From Bacillota bacterium (lineage in GTDB: Bacteria; Bacillota_I; Bacilli_A; RF39; UBA660): a stretch of 13,871 bases of DNA. The position numbers were made by a program, and so were the translations under genes. The DNA is taken from positions 1 through 13,871 of the forward strand of contig JAEWBI010000038.1 in the NCBI GenBank assembly GCA_023391185.1, in the 5' to 3' direction. Below, one piece after another: positions 12,256 to 13,871 of the stretch (the first letter of the stretch is position 1; each line of letters begins with the position of its first letter). The notes under the pieces were generated by a model, which was not told the origin of the DNA, did no database searches, and saw only the letters and a program-made list of their open reading frames with translations.

Positions 12256-12290
12256 AAAAAAGAACACTCAATTAATAAGTGTTCTTTTTT
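12256..12290. terminator. Bidirectional terminator
   Basis: A perfect 13-bp stem, AAAAAAGAACACT and AGTGTTCTTTTTT, with a 9-nt loop. The A and T runs allow termination in both directions, for the DUF5662-like gene and possibly for the SDR gene on the other strand. Confidence 0.85.
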
Positions 12291-12486
12291 ATATTTTATA
12301 TATTGTTTTATTTTTCACATAAATAGAATTATATCAAACAATAAAAAAAAAACACACATGTTTTCAATTTGTATGTTTCTTTTGCTACTATTAGTATATA
12401 CTTTATGGTGATTTCTTTATCCATAATATAAGTTATTTTATATTTGATATGTTTAATTATAAAATCACTATAAAATTATTAGATTA
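12291..12486. other. AT-rich spacer
   Basis: No gene or convincing structure on either strand. It separates the accessory region from the SDR gene. Confidence 0.5.
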
Positions 12487-13407
12487 TTAACCCAAATACT
12501 GTCCACCATTTACATGAAGTACTTGACCAGTCACATAATGTGAATCATCACTTGCTAAATAAACATATGTAGGTGCAAGTTCATATGGCATAGCGCCTCT
12601 TCCCATGGCAGAATTAGAACCAAGTGTAGGAATTACTTCTGCATCCCAACAATTTGGCTGAAGTGGTGTCCAAAAGAAACCAGGTGCTATTGCATTTACT
12701 CTAATTTTCTTAAGTGCTAAGTTGATAGCCAAAGATCTGGTAAAACCGACTATTGCTCCCTTAGTAGTAACATAATCTATTAATCTAGGTTCTCCATCAA
12801 AAGTAGTAACAGAACTTAAGTTTATTATAGAAGAACCCTCTTTCATATGTGGTATTGCTGCTCGAGTTAAGTAAAACATACCGTATATGTTCACTTTCAT
12901 AGTCCAATCGAATTGTTCATCAGATATATCTTCTAATTTATCTTGTTGATATTGAACACCAGCATTATTAACTAAGATGTCTATTTTGCCAAATTTATTT
13001 AGAGTCTCAGTTATAATATAATTACAAAAGTCCTTATCTGATATATCTCCCGATAATAATAAGCATCTTCCTCCTAACTGTTCAATATATTCTTTAGTGA
13101 GGTTAGCATCTATATGTTCATTATAGTATGGAATTACTAAATCTGCCCCTTCCTTAGCAAAAGCAATTGCAGCAGCTCTTCCAAGACCGCTATCACCACC
13201 AGTAATAATTGCCACTTTATTTTTCAATTTACCACTACCTACATAATTTGGATCATCAAATATTGGTAATGGTTTCATTACATATTCAAGACCAACTATG
13301 CCGTTTTGTTCTTGTGGCGGGGCCATAATTTGATATTTTTTGCACTTTAATCCTTCATCTTGATAAAACTTATAGTATAGGTCACCATATGAATAATCAT
13401 AATTCAT
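12487..13407 (-). CDS. SDR-family oxidoreductase, YhdF/YhxC-like
   Basis: A 306-residue NAD(P)H-dependent short-chain dehydrogenase. An N-terminal extension of about 60 residues ('MAPPQEQNGIVGLEYVM') is typical of the Gram-positive stress-type SDRs (YhdF, YhxC, GsiB-neighbour type). The cofactor loop is TGGDSGLG (69-76), the structural motif is NNAG (147-150), and the catalytic residues are S198/S199, Y212 and K216 (YVTTK). The C-terminal 'YVTGQVLHVNGG' closes the fold. The substrate is probably an alcohol or aldehyde but cannot be read. AAGGAGG is 9 nt before the ATG. The gene faces the accessory region and has no functional link to it. I see no clear promoter on this strand; an ATTATA at 13486-13491 (TATAAT in minus sense) is a candidate -10. 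Confidence 0.93.
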   Translation of the reverse strand: MNYDYSYGDLYYKFYQDEGLKCKKYQIMAPPQEQNGIVGLEYVMKPLPIFDDPNYVGSGKLKNKVAIITGGDSGLGRAAAIAFAKEGADLVIPYYNEHIDANLTKEYIEQLGGRCLLLSGDISDKDFCNYIITETLNKFGKIDILVNNAGVQYQQDKLEDISDEQFDWTMKVNIYGMFYLTRAAIPHMKEGSSIINLSSVTTFDGEPRLIDYVTTKGAIVGFTRSLAINLALKKIRVNAIAPGFFWTPLQPNCWDAEVIPTLGSNSAMGRGAMPYELAPTYVYLASDDSHYVTGQVLHVNGGQYLG

Positions 13408-13619
13408 TAAAATTTTCCTCCTTCAATCATACAATTTATTTTATGATTATCATTTAATTGTGTAACTAGCCTTATTAAATAATATATTATAAGGAAAATT
13501 CAGCTCATGCATTTTATTGTACATATATTCTATCTATAATAAATTCCATTAAGTATTTCTTTTATCAAAAAGTAAATTGTTTAATTATAGTAAAAAATTA
13601 CTTGGTAGCAATAAGTTTA

Positions 13620-13648
13620 TTGACATAAAAATTGTGGTATGTTAACAT
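13620..13648 (+). promoter_or_regulatory. Promoter of the 3' membrane protein gene
   Basis: TTGACA (13620-13625), 17 bp, TAACAT (13643-13648) preceded by TGT (extended -10). It is divergent from the SDR gene. Confidence 0.65.
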
Positions 13649-13704
13649 TATTATTGATAATATGAAGGGTTCTAATCGTGAAGTGATTGGAATATGTGTG
13701 GAGT

Positions 13705-13871
13705 ATGAATAAAACAAAAATTGGCCTATTTTTTCTTTTTTTAGCATTAATATGTCCTTTTCTTACAAATATAAGTGTTATATTTTTATCAGTAATGTTT
13801 ATTTTTTTAGGAATAGCAATTCTATTTTTTATTCTTGATGGTTTGGCACTTTCAAAATTTGGTGCAATTTC
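13705..13871 (+). CDS. Membrane protein, N-terminal part only
   Basis: Open to the window end (55 codons): 'MNKTKIGLFFLFLALICPFLTN' followed by a second long hydrophobic helix, 'ISVIFLSVMFIFLGIAILFFIL'. This predicts at least two transmembrane helices near the N-terminus. Start choice is uncertain: GGAG directly abuts ATG 13705, too close to serve it, and TTG 13687 or GTG 13696 are in-frame alternatives. Function cannot be judged from this fragment. Confidence 0.6.
   Translation, partial: MNKTKIGLFFLFLALICPFLTNISVIFLSVMFIFLGIAILFFILDGLALSKFGAI

Noticed and set aside
5393..12290. CRISPR array or true integron with attC sites
   Set aside because: Repeats are few, imperfect and kilobases apart; no cas or integrase gene and no RYYYAAC/GTTRRRY cores seen.

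Overview
The window is very AT-rich. It has encoded CCA tails on its tRNAs, strong AGGAGG ribosome binding sites, scpA-scpB, and a CadC-type regulator next to a CadA-type pump. This points to a low-GC member of the Bacillota, most likely a clostridium or a relative; I cannot name the genus. Housekeeping sequence at the left (scpA end, scpB, tRNA-Leu, tRNA-His) gives way to a long accessory stretch, and a stress-type SDR dehydrogenase and a partial membrane protein close the right side.

Layout. 1-1028: chromosome condensation genes and two tRNAs. 1146-2403: a complete IS3-family element on the minus strand with 36-bp inverted ends and a -1 frameshift site. 2440-5321: a metal-resistance operon with a TTGACA-N17-TATAAT promoter, an ArsR/SmtB palindrome, a CadC-like sensor, a free-standing HMA metallochaperone, a P1B-type Zn/Cd/Pb ATPase, and the frameshifted, truncated remnant of a ZIP transporter. 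5331-6104: terminators and a small two-helix membrane protein gene inside a repeated module. 6105-10056: a defence region with an AAA/ABC-type ATPase gene under a near-perfect promoter, a structured leader, and a three-gene overlapping CBASS operon (CD-NTase, E2-like protein, membrane effector). This matches the 'short type II' CBASS layout, in which the E2-like protein is expected to act on the CD-NTase C-terminus and the nucleotide signal is expected to activate the membrane effector. 10082-10581: a heavily decayed GNAT acetyltransferase. 10612-12290: a methyltransferase gene and a DUF5662-like gene, each bounded by repeats. 12487-13407 (minus): SDR dehydrogenase. 13705 to the end: start of a membrane protein.

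The least expected structure is a set of related intergenic modules. Two copies of about 100 bp (5415-5514 and 10655-10754) carry the same order of parts: a TGCCCCATTAAGAGA-like box, a hairpin terminator whose stem has changed on both sides, a TATAAT box, and a ribosome binding site almost at the predicted transcript start. The genes behind them are unrelated. Two further boxes (5777-5798 and 11506-11525) sit behind those same genes, sharing CCTATTGGAATATTGC and again followed by a terminator. A separate 50-bp direct repeat (10612-10661 and 12190-12239) is cut exactly where a GCCCCATT box begins. Together this looks like single-gene cassettes, each with its own promoter and terminator, gained at a common junction. 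No recombinase is present in the window, so the mechanism is inference.
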